The notes below the pieces were generated by a model. That model saw only the letters and a list, made by a program, of their open reading frames with translations. It ran no database searches and was not told the DNA's origin. Positions 20,111-31,520 of a stretch of DNA of 64,000 nucleotides are shown here, one piece after another. Both the position numbers and the translations under genes were made by a program. Source of the DNA: Paragonimus westermani (Eukaryota; Platyhelminthes; Trematoda; Plagiorchiida; Troglotrematidae); the NCBI GenBank assembly GCA_008508345.1, contig QNGE01003324.1, forward strand, positions 1 through 64,000, given 5' to 3'. Numbering within the stretch: the stretch's first letter is position 1; each line of letters starts with the position of its first letter.

Positions 20111-22529
20111 AGAACAACTGTACTATGTGAAGTATAACTGAAAACAGTCAATAAAATACATTACTAGGGTCGAGTCACTGTGTGTTGGGAAGAAAGAAAC
20201 CACAGTATTCAGGTTTTATTTGGTGATCCGTTACAGAGAGAAGTGTTTTGGGTTTCTGCACAACGCAGACGTACATTCACGCGCACATGACCAACTTTGA
20301 CAGTATAGCGGACATTATTCAAGTAACTCATCTGGCTTGTCGAATTCGTCGTTGAATACTACTGAGAGTATACTGTCAATGTTGTATTTATCGAAGTCCG
20401 TCGAAGCCCACACCAAGCTGAAAGAAAGTCAACCACAATCAACCGGCTACTGTTAGCCAGCAAACTAATTATTGGTAGTTGGTTAGATCACATATCAGCA
20501 GATGCTCAGCAGGTTGTTTGTTTGCATAGCTCGTTGGGGCATTATTTTGAGGAAATGCGCTTTTTTGGAGACGTGCTTGGTAACATGCATGGAAACACGT
20601 TCGTAAGTGCAACAAACTCAATTTCTCGATGATATAATTTGAAGGAAGTGCACATTCATAAACCGTTAAATGTCCACACCGAATTCGACGGAAACTTCGA
20701 CGAAAGTTCATGTACCGCACACAGCTGCGATTCAATTGACCGAATAATACCAACACAGCGTCACGAGCAAGTCTTAACATTTATAAGTTCAATTAACTCG
20801 GGCTGCTTTCCTCAGGAGTGGTCTGATTAAAATCACAGAAATACGCCTAGAGACAAGATTTGCTGTCCACAATTTGAGGAGCCGTGATTTCGAAGCCACC
20901 ATGATGAACGCATTACTGACAGGACCTAGTCACTATTTACGTTGGTGCGTGGAAAAACAATTACTACTCATGCATAGCCGGACAGCCTACAGAACCTCTG
21001 AGAAGTAAGCGTGAACTGCCGCGTATGCATATGCTATTCGATAATGCATACCGTGCAAAATCATGAGAGTAATTTCGTGGATGCTTATTTCTCAGAGCCA
21101 TCTGAGTTCTTTAGTTCAGAGTTTTAGGCAATGTGAACAACATGACTGACAAATTTTCTAATTAACCAAAACACCGAGGAACAATAGAGCTTTATTGAAT
21201 AACGAAATCTCTCTCTTTATTATTGATGATCTGACTGTGGGAAATATGTTTGGTCAACCTGCTCCGCCATTTTTAATAATATAACACTGTGTTCTCAGAA
21301 ATAACTGGTATGGACAGGGCGCGTACCGAACGATGTTGGTCAGACCTTCGTGTGTTGACATGTGATATGTTCGGGCTATCGTCAAAAAGCCACTTGACTG
21401 AGCTGCAAAAACAAAATGTCGGCCGCCGTGTTTCAGAGCGACCAGCTGAAAATCGCGCATGCTTCATTCTTTGTAGATCCTCTGATATGGAGTACAGGAA
21501 CTAAATCCATGCTCGACTGGCCGTACCTAAAAGACTACGAGATCGCAAAACAAACTCATCTAGAATCATAACTCTTTTACATGCACCAGAAGGAACTTGA
21601 CAACGTTGACGTGAACAGTGACCAAGGTCAGGTATAAACATACTTTGCAAGTTTTTACAACATTCAGGGTCACGCACGGTACCGGATTGTTAACTTTGCT
21701 CCCTGAAGTTCTGTGTGTCTGGTGTCGACTCAGTGAGACGAGATCTTGTTCAATGCATGTTTTCCATCGGTCAGTTACCGCTATCGCCGGCTAGAACAGA
21801 AGCAATTTAGCGGCTGCTAGGACCAGACACTGAAGTGTGTTCGTCTCAGTGGTTTACAAAGAACTTCAACAATAACGAGAGGCCATAAAAATTTCCCAAC
21901 TTTCCTTGTTCCGAAAACATCGTCGCTACCATAAGTCCATCGAAATTCATTTATACAAACTTGAAAGATTGATACTGCTACAACAGGATATGCACAATCA
22001 CTGAGTTTTGTCATCATGCAGGACAAGAGGTCCATCATTTTCATTCAACTATTAGCGATTTAACTTGAGCGAATCTGAAGCTCAGGTGCATGGTTGTGTT
22101 CATAATTCTTTGAAATACTCAGGTGTTGAATAATAGCCTTTGTCAGCTGGACCTATTTTGAGATCGCAGTGAGATGGAAGACATTCGAGATGACGAGTTT
22201 CAATTTGCAAATCTTCTGCAATGTTGCGGTGTATTATAAACGGAATACTGTTGGAGCATGTTTTCTGCATCATATGTCTGGTAATCCATTTTCCAATCCG
22301 GCTTCGTGTAGGGAGGTGAATTCACTAATTATCAGAGGGATGTTCTCATCCAATTAATGATTTAGAGGCCAATTTGTCTTCGTATCATTATGCGATAAAT
22401 TCGCACCAGCATCCTGCACTAGTAGCTGCAGTTTCAATGCAAGACTGTGTTGTTTGGTAAACTAGAGGGTATCGTCTACTGAGGAGGTGAGCATGTAATC
22501 TATCGTAGGTTCAGAGGTAGGCTGAAGCA
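20111..22529. other. Unassigned AT-rich region
   Basis: The longest frame is 103 codons on the minus strand (20469-20780), without a known motif. No repeats or RNA genes were recognised. Confidence 0.3.
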
Positions 22530-22760
22530 TCATTTTGCTTCCTGAATATTTACGTTCCGTACCGGAAAGTGTTTGTGACGCTCATGCAATAATATTCTTT
22601 CCCTGTTGAATTTGAGAAAGGACGGTTCTCGGACCAATATCAGAGGTATCGGTTGAAACGAACGTACCACAACATTTATTAAAAATACTGACAACGGGAA
22701 CGGAGACAATCGTCTGATGCACGCGTGAGAAGACTTTTTCCTGGGAATATTGCACTTTGT
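22530..22760 (-). pseudogene. Ty3/gypsy RNase H fragment
   Basis: On the minus strand, GTFVSTDTSDIGPRTVLSQI is followed by QQGKNIIA, a stop, then ASQTLSGTERKYS. This resembles the start of a gypsy RNase H, where the first catalytic Asp lies in a TDAS-type motif and the sequence runs through AVLSQ and YASRTLS. The open part belongs to a 99-codon minus frame at 22582-22881. Sequence on either side does not continue clearly as RT or integrase, so only a scrap remains. It is distinct from the RNase H at 5531-5857 and on the opposite strand. Confidence 0.65.
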
Positions 22761-25734
22761 AAGTGATCACAGTAGCTCGACGACGGTCGCTTAAGTAATA
22801 TATGCACAACCCGAGGCGACGGTTAAGTTGAAGTAGATGTGTATGTTCCGAGTTATTTGTGATGATCTCAATATATTCCACGTTGCCGCAAACTTCTTCA
22901 CGGTATGTAACCTAGCCAATGGGTGATATTTCAGTCACACAAAATATACATTTGTTCATGTTCAAACGCGAGTTGGATGGATGGCACGGTTTATTACAGA
23001 TCGAAGAGTGGAATCACGTGCTTCTTCAGATTTTCAGAAAACACATCAACCATGTACACAATAGAACCCCGGCATGAAAATAAAGACTGAGTAATGAAGT
23101 TTTGTCAAGCTGAGAGAGCCGAACTTAAACTCATTGGTGGAAGGCTGTACTGGAATAGACATTCTGCAGTGAGAGAGGCAGTGATAGATCTGGAATCGAC
23201 CGTAAGTGACATGTGAAGGGAAGCAATTTCAGTAGCCAATTTTGACAACAATCATGCTTTAGCAAGTTTAATTAGCGGTTCGTCCTGATGAGGCAAAGTG
23301 AATTTTCCAACCATAATCTGTTTGTCAAGTGGTCAAAGATCTGTGGACCATCGAATGCTACCGTTTCTTCTGGAAAAGCGCAACTAATGTGTTTACCTGG
23401 ATCAAGCATGTTATTAGCTGAGTTCCGTCTTTTTGCAACACCAATTTAACAGCGGTAGAAAATGCCTTCCACTTTGCAAGAGGCATTCGTACTGTCTGTC
23501 ATATAGAGGACGGTTTCGTATCGGACCTTGAACGAATCTGTTGGGTCGCGGTGACTGCACGACCAGTTGAATCAGTAACCAATTACGGGTATTTATGATG
23601 CAATAATAGTATGTCAACAGAAGCTATTGCCATACTTTCGAGGGAAGTTACCAGGTTCAGAGCAATCATTGTATTACGACCTAACAATGGTTCTCTGCCA
23701 ATGTTTTATATGTACATAGCAACCGAAGCGGCTGTAGAGAATTTAAAATACAGTCCAAGTAACACAAGCTCCTTCATTTCTATGAGTGCATTGGAGTATT
23801 TGTCAGATCCATAAACCGTTGGGTACACAGGTCGACGTTTAAGATGACATTCATAATATGAATAGGGTCTTATGGTTATTGGAGTTACGGAGTCTGAGTC
23901 CATTTCAGGAGGCAATTATAAGGCCAAAGATAGAAAATAAATTATTCAAACCTCGGAACGTTGTGACCATGGTCCTTCGACAGACATGGAAGCAGCGATG
24001 TGCCCATCGAAATATAAAGCGTAAATGGTTTCTGCGGTAGGACCAGTAACAGCACCTCCCACTAGATCATGTACTGAGCGCGTGCGGCGGAATTTTACAG
24101 AAATGACTGACTTTAGAGCAAGTGAGACGTTCAGCGGTTCTTGCTGGGCATTCCATTGTTGTTAAGCCACAGTGGAAGCATTTGCTTCGAAGATGAAAGG
24201 CAGTTGACGGCTTCAGATTGTTGTTCGCTGAAACCGACTGTTGCGACTTACGTATCGGTGATCAATTTTATACTTCAATAGGGACTATTTCACAGGCTTT
24301 CTCACAATAGAATTTGCATATATCCTCAGTCGAGAGAAATTCATGGATTTTTTCATTCCACACACCAAAGATAAAATTCTATAAGAACACGCAGTCCTCA
24401 AGTTTCTTAGTAGGTATTTTGGAGTACTCACACGGTCGGATGATCCTTACAAGCTGAGAAATGAATGCTTCCAGTGGTTCTCCAGTTTATTGACTAATGC
24501 ATGGAAAGCTAAACCTAGAGTCGTATATGTTGCTAACGGCCCCTAGTACTTTGCCAGTTTCATTAAGGCCACCTCTAGAGTGATTTTGTTTTGCGATGAA
24601 TGAATGTCAAACTGTCTCCGCCAATCACTTCAGAGATAAGTGCGTAAATGTTTTAACTTGGTTGACTCTCTCAGGTCCAACGATGAATTTAATATTCTGA
24701 GAGAATCCCAGTAATTCGTTTTCAACGTAATTCACCAATCTGGTTTTGGAATTATCGCTGAATCCACTCAAACTGTTGCAGGTGCATTCACTGAAGTGAG
24801 CATTGTGGGCAACCGCATATGTTGCATCTTGAATGAAAACGTAATTTAACGGTAAAGATTGTGGACTAGTATGTGAACGATCAATCCAACGGGCGTACAC
24901 AAAGGACATTAAAACAGCAAACGAGTTATGACTGAGGCAACGATAGCCTGGATATCATGCGCGAGCGTTAGTAACCAACCCGGTACGAGGTGAACGTTTT
25001 GGCACTGCAAAAGTTGTACGCACTTACAGCAGACTGCCGTCATTGGGCTAGCAAATGCTTCTGCAAAATGAAAGGGAAAACGGGAGAAAACGCTTGTTGC
25101 CAAGATCTAAAAAGAAATGTGTTGCAGGCCTCAAACATGTTCAGAAAACCTACTGAATATAAACCAGGTCTTGTGTAAGTACGTGATCTGAATAGAGAAG
25201 CGGATTGTATGAGTGTCAGCAAAGGAGAGAAAAAAGTCGCATAAGCTTTGTAGGCATGGTCTACTCAGAGTTCGCACGAATGGTTGTGTGACAACAATCA
25301 GGCCCACAACTTTTGCTCCCAACTCTTTCTGCTTCTAACGCCTTCCTCCCACACAAGCCATGGTCTGTTTTCCCTTTAAGCATAAGTCGACCAGCCGGTT
25401 TTCGTCTGTGTGCGGACAAGCTATTATTCACCACGGTCCCCAAAAGTGTTTAACCTCGTGTTTTGACAAACTACTGATCTCGATAAGAGACAACTGAGTG
25501 TTGGGCAGCTGCTTCGATATCGTCGCGTTTTTCAGCATCACGTACGTTGGGAAGCAAACTTGCAAATTAGGACCCCTGAAAGACTGGTCGATGCGCGTGC
25601 AAGATTTCTGATGCTTCTGTATGGAGGTAACACTATGCAACGATAATCAAGCTTTCAGAGTCTCATTCCTGTTGATTTTATGATGTAGCAATTGACTTGT
25701 TAGAGTTGTCAGCTGCTGAGATGTTAAGACTTGG
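22761..25734. other. Unassigned AT-rich region
   Basis: Short frames only, the longest being 94 codons on the minus strand (24625-24909). No retroelement motif beyond the RNase H scrap was found. Confidence 0.3.
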
Positions 25735-25747
25735 CAAGGTTCTGATG
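25735..25747. repeat. Target-site duplication, left copy
   Basis: CAAGGTTCTGATG, repeated exactly at 27016-27028 on the other side of the Penelope-like insertion. Confidence 0.8.
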
Positions 25748-25778
25748 TTTGAAACAGTTTGTTTCCTTTATGAACGTA

Positions 25779-25944
25779 AATAAAACAATGAGAAGACGCA
25801 ATTCATGTCATGTTCTCCGGAGTAACATTTCGTACATTCTGATCGCACATGGACATGTAATTAATTTTAAACGAGTCAACATTCCACAGGGCGGAAATCA
25901 TGGCTTAAGGGATTAAACGGACAGACATCAAAAATGAAAATCGC
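25779..25944. repeat. PLE terminal arm, left (3' side)
   Basis: 166 bp, reverse complementary to 26850-27015 with no length difference and roughly a dozen mismatches (about 93% by eye). The outer 21 bases, from AATAAAACAATGAGAAGACG onwards, are identical. It lies just after the stop codon of the PLE ORF in element orientation. Confidence 0.9.
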
Positions 25945-25961
25945 AATTGTGGGACTGCTGA

Positions 25962-26760
25962 CTACCAGGGTGCCACAGTGTCAACATAAATTATTTTTGA
26001 ACACATAGGGGGACTGTGACGTCTAATGGCCAAAGCTTCAGCAAACTGCAGTATGCGTTTCTGGTTGCTCCGAAAGATCACCGAGAACGCGTCGGAAACT
26101 TCGACTATGTGTCCTTGCGACGTAAGATGCGGGGTGTCGTCCATCGGCATCTATACAGGCTCCTGAAGTTTCTAATTTCGTCTCCAACCATTTGATACGA
26201 ACAGCTAGTTGTCAGTTTGTTCTCCCTATGTAGCTCATACTGCAGCTACATGTGTATTTGTATAAACAGTGAAATGTGACAGACGTACACTGTTTGTTCG
26301 TAACCGGGGCGACCGGTAGAGTTCTAGTTTGTTGTATTACACAGTTTTGCAGCGTTATAAGTCCTAGATACAGCCGCTGTTAGACGTTTCCTCGTCATTG
26401 TTGACCAACTGTCCCCTAGAAATGGGAGTTTTAAATACACCGTCCTCTTCGGTACCGTTGTCACTTCTACGGTTGGGATGACGGTTTTGCTGTACTTTTT
26501 AATAAACCCCAGAGGGTACCCGTTGACCTGCAGAGTGTCTGTCAGTAAGACTAACTCTAGCTCTAGGTTGTCTTCAGTGCAAATCCTCCGTGCTCTATAG
26601 AAAAGCGTCGTGACTAGACTTCTCTCATGCTGCACCGGACAGAAACTTCCGAAATGCATGCACTATCCAGTCCAGGTAGGTTTCCTGTAGACGGATCTCC
26701 CTACAGTGCCATCTTGTCTTCGAGTGACAACAATGTCCAAGTACGGAAGGCAGTTATTCA
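25962..26760 (-). pseudogene. Penelope-like RT end, linker and GIY-YIG endonuclease
   Basis: Read on the minus strand: NCLPYLDIVVTRRQDGTVGR and KPTWTG (RT end), a TAG at 26663-26665, then an open 111-codon frame (26659-26324) with FGSFCPVQHERSLVTTLFYR and TVPKRTVYLKLPFLGD. After a frameshift comes YKYTCSCSMSYIGRTN (about 26260-26215), the GIY-YIG motif with its upstream cysteines, followed by a stop. A final frame (26150-25962) has RILQFAEALAIRR and ends VDTVAPW-stop. GIY-YIG nicks target DNA to prime reverse transcription. The catalytic RT palm is missing, so it could not move by itself. Confidence 0.9.
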
Positions 26761-26849
26761 CTTTGTTTTTTCTTGTCAGTTATAGGTTCGGGTGAGCTCG
26801 GTTCAACTTCGAGAATAACGTATTTGATTGACTGGTGCTGTCTAAAATG

Positions 26850-27015
26850 GCGATTTTCATTTTTGATATCTGTCCGTTCATTCCCTTAAGCCATGATTTC
26901 CGCTCTGTGGAATTTTGACTCGTTCAAAATTTGTTACATGTCCATGTGTGATCAGAATGTACAAAATGTTATTCCGGAGAACATGACATGAATAGCGTCT
27001 TCTCATTGTTTTATT
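26850..27015. repeat. PLE terminal arm, right (5' side)
   Basis: Inverted partner of 25779-25944. It ends directly at the 13-bp target-site duplication. In element orientation it precedes the truncated coding sequence. Confidence 0.9.
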
Positions 27016-27028
27016 CAAGGTTCTGATG
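27016..27028. repeat. Target-site duplication, right copy
   Basis: CAAGGTTCTGATG, identical to 25735-25747. Confidence 0.8.
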
Positions 27029-30000
27029 AATAAAGTCGTCCATGTTAAGATGGAGTATATCTATTTGAAAACCGTGAGCGGTCTAGTCATTTTTCTCCTA
27101 ACTCACGCTGTAATACTGCTGATGTGTATGTCCCTTCCGACCGTGTAGCAAAGAAGTGTCTGGTTGATTCAAAAACGTGCACATTTTAAAAAGCCGTTTC
27201 ACTACACTCTTTTGCATAGTTGTGGATCATGTCAATCACATTGGAAATGTTGAATCCGCCGAAGCCAACTGAAATACGAGAGTACCGATCAGCATATCCT
27301 CAGGAACTCAGAGAAACTGCAAAATCGTTCGCTTTTGCTGCTTTGAATCTGCACTGAATCCAAAGAGCGGTGTAATTTCTTTATCGGTCAGTCTCTGCTG
27401 GTTAGTTTTTGGTTAGTTAAATAGCTGTCAGTAGGGTCAGATCTTCAGCCCAAACGGAATCATCAGCGGCGGTACCTCGGTTCAGGTAGTTAACCGTCAC
27501 TGTCGGTACACTTGCGACCCCATCAGCTGCTACAATGAATGGGAGCAGTATTAATCACTGTCCTTGTAGAAAACATCGTAGTGCTCGAAAGGAAGTCAGT
27601 GAACGTGGTTGATGTGTTTCGAGATGATATTGCATATTTCCTTTCAGAGGCAGGAGAGTTTTGAATATCTCTTGAGATCTGATGAACCATTCATGCGACT
27701 GTACATCAGCCGTTTTCCTACAAAAATACTGGGGAATTTCGAGCGTACATACAGCAGCAGTCATCAAAGGAAGAAATACCATACGAATACAGCAACGTCA
27801 TAATTATGTATGCATCTATTTGTCTATAGTTGCAGGTTTGCTTGTTAAACGTCAACTGGCATTTTATGAAGAGGATGTGTTTGCCTTCAAGATGTGCAAA
27901 TGAGTCTCAGACCGCTGGTTGTGGTTGGATAGCTAATTTTACTGTCGAGTGTTATGGGTTCACAACATAATTTGGTTGAAATTGCTTCAGTTAGGGAAAT
28001 GGGTTAAAATGTCTACCAAAGGCATGATGATAAGTTGCCAATTCATGACAAGGGTTTTCAATGCACTAACGACCATGAACTAATGAGTTGCGTCGAATGA
28101 CAGATGCATGGTTTAGTCGATTTCAGAATATCGTTCTTTCATGGAGGACCATGTAGCAGGCTGTGTAGCAGTTTGAGCTGTTGCGGTTCGCTTTGTGGGC
28201 TTCTCGCTAGTTACCGGTCACATCGTTGGAGCAGCCTCTCGCTTGTCCGACCATAGAGTATTTCGCGGTTGAATGTGCTGACGGTTTACATCGGATTTCC
28301 TGTGGTGTAGTCTCTTCTAACGCATAGGCACAAGTGTTTGTTTAACGCACGTGCTTGATTGATCAGCTGTCCAATGTCTATTAAGGATCTTAGGTTCAGG
28401 TATTTGGTAATGTAGTTTTTGTTAGCGTAGGTAATAATTGCTTCTATATGTAACCTGAATCAGAGCGTGACCGCATATGTATAGCTGTAAAACACCACGG
28501 TTGCTATTTCGAGAATTTACAAGTTAATGAAGCTAGGAGATTGTATGAATGCAATCGTCAGTCCCAATTATTATGATCAATAAAGGTCAAGTAATTCACT
28601 TCAAAATATCTGTGTTGGTGATCATGACCGAAAGTTTTAACCAGGCGTTTACATTGGAACAAATATCCCTCTATCAAAAATTTATCGAAATCAGTAACGT
28701 CGGTCATAATGGTAAGAAACAAATTTCGTAAATTGATTGACGTACGTTTTCTCTGATAACTGAAGAAGAGTAAAACAATAAGTGTACCGTGCGCAAACAC
28801 AATGTGGCACCGATGAATCAGTGTAAATTTTGTCAACATTTCATCTTATTTCTCAAATTGTTAGTATATTTTCATTGCAAGATACGTCCAAGAAGTTCTA
28901 AACATCGATTACAGACGTGATCTGCAACTCAACTATCGAAGATCCTAACAAACTCATCTCAACAGATTAGTCCGAGATAACATTCTGTTCGACTTTATTC
29001 AGATGACAACAGTTCCGAATTTTCGACAGTGATTGCTTCACTTAGTCTACTTACGTGTCAGTAAAAATCTCTAATTTGGAGTTGCTAGTAACTAGGAAAG
29101 TCGTCGACAGTTCCCGTTTGGGTAGGCACAACAACATGATATATGTTACTGAACACGAGCGTGTCTAGTGGTCCCGTTGATCACGGTACGGCTATCTTTT
29201 CTAGATCGCGCTATCGTTGCACATTTGGGTGATACTGATCATCGGTGGGTTCAAATTAGGCCTTGATATTATCTTCATGCTTACCATCAATCAGCTCAAG
29301 GTAGTCAGATAACAGGTGCTATTCACTGCAGAGGCTGCCACAAATTGGTCAAGTGATCCACCCTTCCGTTTACATAGACAGTTTGTTCAAGCCTCACTTC
29401 GGCCAACGCGGTGAGAAGCAGCACCATCAGCAGATGCAAAATTTTGTGTGGTCCACTGCTTATTATATCCATACCGACAGGTAACTTGGATCATGGGATG
29501 TGCATGGAATAATGATGGATGTATCTTGAGATTTGTTTATTTTCTGTTCAACTAGACCGCACAGCATGTCTATAATCCCCTGAAAGCTTTGCAGGATTAT
29601 ACTGGGCAGATTGTGGATCTCAGAAAACGTGTTTGCCATGGCGTTGTATCTGAGCCTGATTGAGTTTAATATCAGTTAACATTCGTTGATAATTTTTCAG
29701 TTACTACGTCTATCACCAAAACTTGTGCAACCTATTGACCAGTAAATAATTTTCAGACTGTTCTACTGCTCTTTCATACCAACGAGCCCACAAAATACGG
29801 GCATTCCTATTAAAATCCAACTAAGGGTGTTTGTTTACATTTTCTCATGTTGTTCCCGTTTTCAAAGGCTGTCTAACCGAACAATTCTGCAAAACTGAGT
29901 TAATGGCCTGTTCGTAAGGCTTTTCCACACTCTCAGTCGTCTAAACGCAAAAGACTGTTTGACTTTGACCAGTTAGATAGGAGAATGCCTACTGCTGCAT

Positions 30001-30130
30001 GACGTTCAGTTGTCACATGTAGTAATGCGCTATACATTCCACCTGGACTCATGTTCATTGAAGTTTGTACGACGTGAACATAATACAGGAAATATGTACA
30101 ATCCACAGGTGGCAAGCTGAACAAAGAGAA
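27029..30130. other. Unassigned AT-rich region
   Basis: No recognised gene. A patch at about 28140-28400 looks GC-richer than its flanks. On the minus strand it reads short stretches such as NREILYGRTSERLLQRC between stops, which might be transposon-derived; no family could be named. Confidence 0.3.
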
Positions 30131-30708
30131 GCACGGATGAACATTGTTCGATGGCATTCACTCTTGCAAGATTGCTGATTGATAAGAAAAGTCCACTTGA
30201 AAAACGCGTTGCAAAATTTCCCAGGAATATCCGAATGTTAAACATAATTATCACAATTGTGCATAAGTGGTAGGCACGCTAAATTCGACATTTGAATACC
30301 TTTATCCAAGGAGTCTCTTGCTAATAAAATGAAGTTTCAGAAGAATGATGGAAAAAATTGTTGCAGCATGTGTACATTTGCACTTGTTACTAGTAGCATC
30401 GTACTTCACGACACAAAAGNGCACGGATGAACATTGTTCGATGGCATTCACTCTTGCAAGATAGCTGACTGATAAGAAAAGTCCACTTGAAAAACGCGTT
30501 GCAAAATTTCCCAGGAATATCCGAATGTTAAACATAATTATCACAATTGTGCATAAGTGGTAAGCACGCTAAATTCGACATTTGAATACCTTTATCCAAG
30601 GAGTCTCTTGCTAATAAAATGAAGTTTCAGAAGAATGATGGAAAAAATTGTTGCAGCATGTGTACATTTGCACTTGTTACTAGTAGCATCGTACTTCACG
30701 ACACAAAA
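30131..30708 (+). repeat. Direct repeat of 288 bp around a single N (likely assembly duplication)
   Basis: 30131-30418 and 30421-30708 are collinear at exactly 290-bp offset, with only about three substitutions (for example GATTGCTGATT versus GATAGCTGACT). The N at 30420 lies between them. Two overlapping contig ends from different alleles placed side by side would give this picture. A true tandem duplication with a gap is less likely. Any frame crossing it should be disregarded. Confidence 0.85.
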
Positions 30709-31224
30709 CTGTGTAACCTGATGTACGGAATATCAGGTTTCCCAGTTTATTATGTTGGACAAATAGTCTAAGGAAGACGAGCAAGGAAACCTTGGAAACA
30801 CTAGTGTGTATTCATCTAGCCTTTCAACTCAATTGGAACGAATGACGTTGATCAGTTAGCTATGATTTTAGAAACATATTGACCTAAACCGATGTCAACG
30901 TATGCGATAGAGCAGACTCTCACGCATAGGCTTGATTTTCGTCTACTGAAGAGAAATCGCCCTCTTCAGTTCGATAAACAGTGTCTTCTGTTCCGTATTC
31001 CAAGTATGTATACATCTACGTATATGAACAACATTATATGCAGCTCCATTTGTGTGTAGTAAAGTAAGAACATGAGGGAACAACACTACAGGTTTCCACG
31101 ACATCCAAACGCAGGATGGAAAGAAAACACTGAAACGGTGCGTAGGTACCATGTGGAATGTGTCATCACGACGAATGAAAATGCTCCACCGTTCAATACA
31201 TTTGAATACTCATCAACCATGCAG
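30709..31224. other. Unassigned region
   Basis: No frame with a known motif. A 69-codon minus frame at 30943-31152 is not recognised. Confidence 0.3.
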
Positions 31225-31520
31225 ATGAGTGCACGGTTCTTTGTCTAGTTTCCGCATAACGTGAACTGATTGGATGCATGGGTCAGCTAGTAATGGGAGA
31301 GGTAGAGAGATGCGGTGCACCTACGAGAGATGTAGTTGCCGGGCGATATCTTGGATAAGTTACAACATGCACGGTTGCTCATGGTGTTGAACGTACGTTT
31401 CGGATACTAGCAGGTGGCGATTACTCCCAAGGATCACGAGGAAACCGCGCTCACAGTCGGTGAAAAACAATACCAATTCAACTGCTTGCCGTTCTGCTAA
31501 TCCGGGCACCGTTTCAATGC
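31225..31520 (+). mobile_element. Internally deleted gypsy fragment, relative of 59050-60800
   Basis: Three collinear blocks match the element at 59 kb. About 31228-31262 matches about 59078-59113 (shared CATAACGTG). About 31270-31345 matches about 59903-59980 (shared CTAGTAATGGGAGAG). About 31378-31490 matches about 60677-60785, with ATGGTGTTGAACGTA and AAAAACAATACCAATTCAAC shared. The last block codes for a gypsy RT segment, VAITPKDHEETALTVGEKQY, then QFNCLPFC and a stop. Two large deletions relative to the 59-kb copy bring gag-flank, central and RT blocks together. Confidence 0.8.

Larger units (their letters stand above)
25748..27015 (-). mobile_element. 5'-truncated Penelope-like element with inverted terminal arms
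   Basis: A bounded 1,268-bp insertion on the minus strand. From its 5' side (right) to its 3' side (left) it has a 166-bp arm (26850-27015), the end of the RT, the linker, a GIY-YIG endonuclease and the C-terminal tail (about 26760-25962), and an inverted copy of the arm in the 3' untranslated part (25944-25779), then 31 bp. The 13-bp direct repeat CAAGGTTCTGATG abuts both ends. Penelope-like elements are known for terminal repeats (pLTRs) that may lie in inverted orientation, for 5' truncation and for target-site duplications, so the structure fits the class closely. Only one stop and about one frameshift interrupt the coding part, making it one of the younger elements here. Confidence 0.9.

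Noticed and set aside
23280..23310. CCTGATGAGGC as a hammerhead core
   Set aside because: No paired stem II or GAAA element in the expected place.
27016..27040. CTGATGAATAAAGTCG as the core of a hammerhead ribozyme for the Penelope element
   Set aside because: It lies in the target-site duplication and flank, not in the element, and no GAAA core with matching stems follows.
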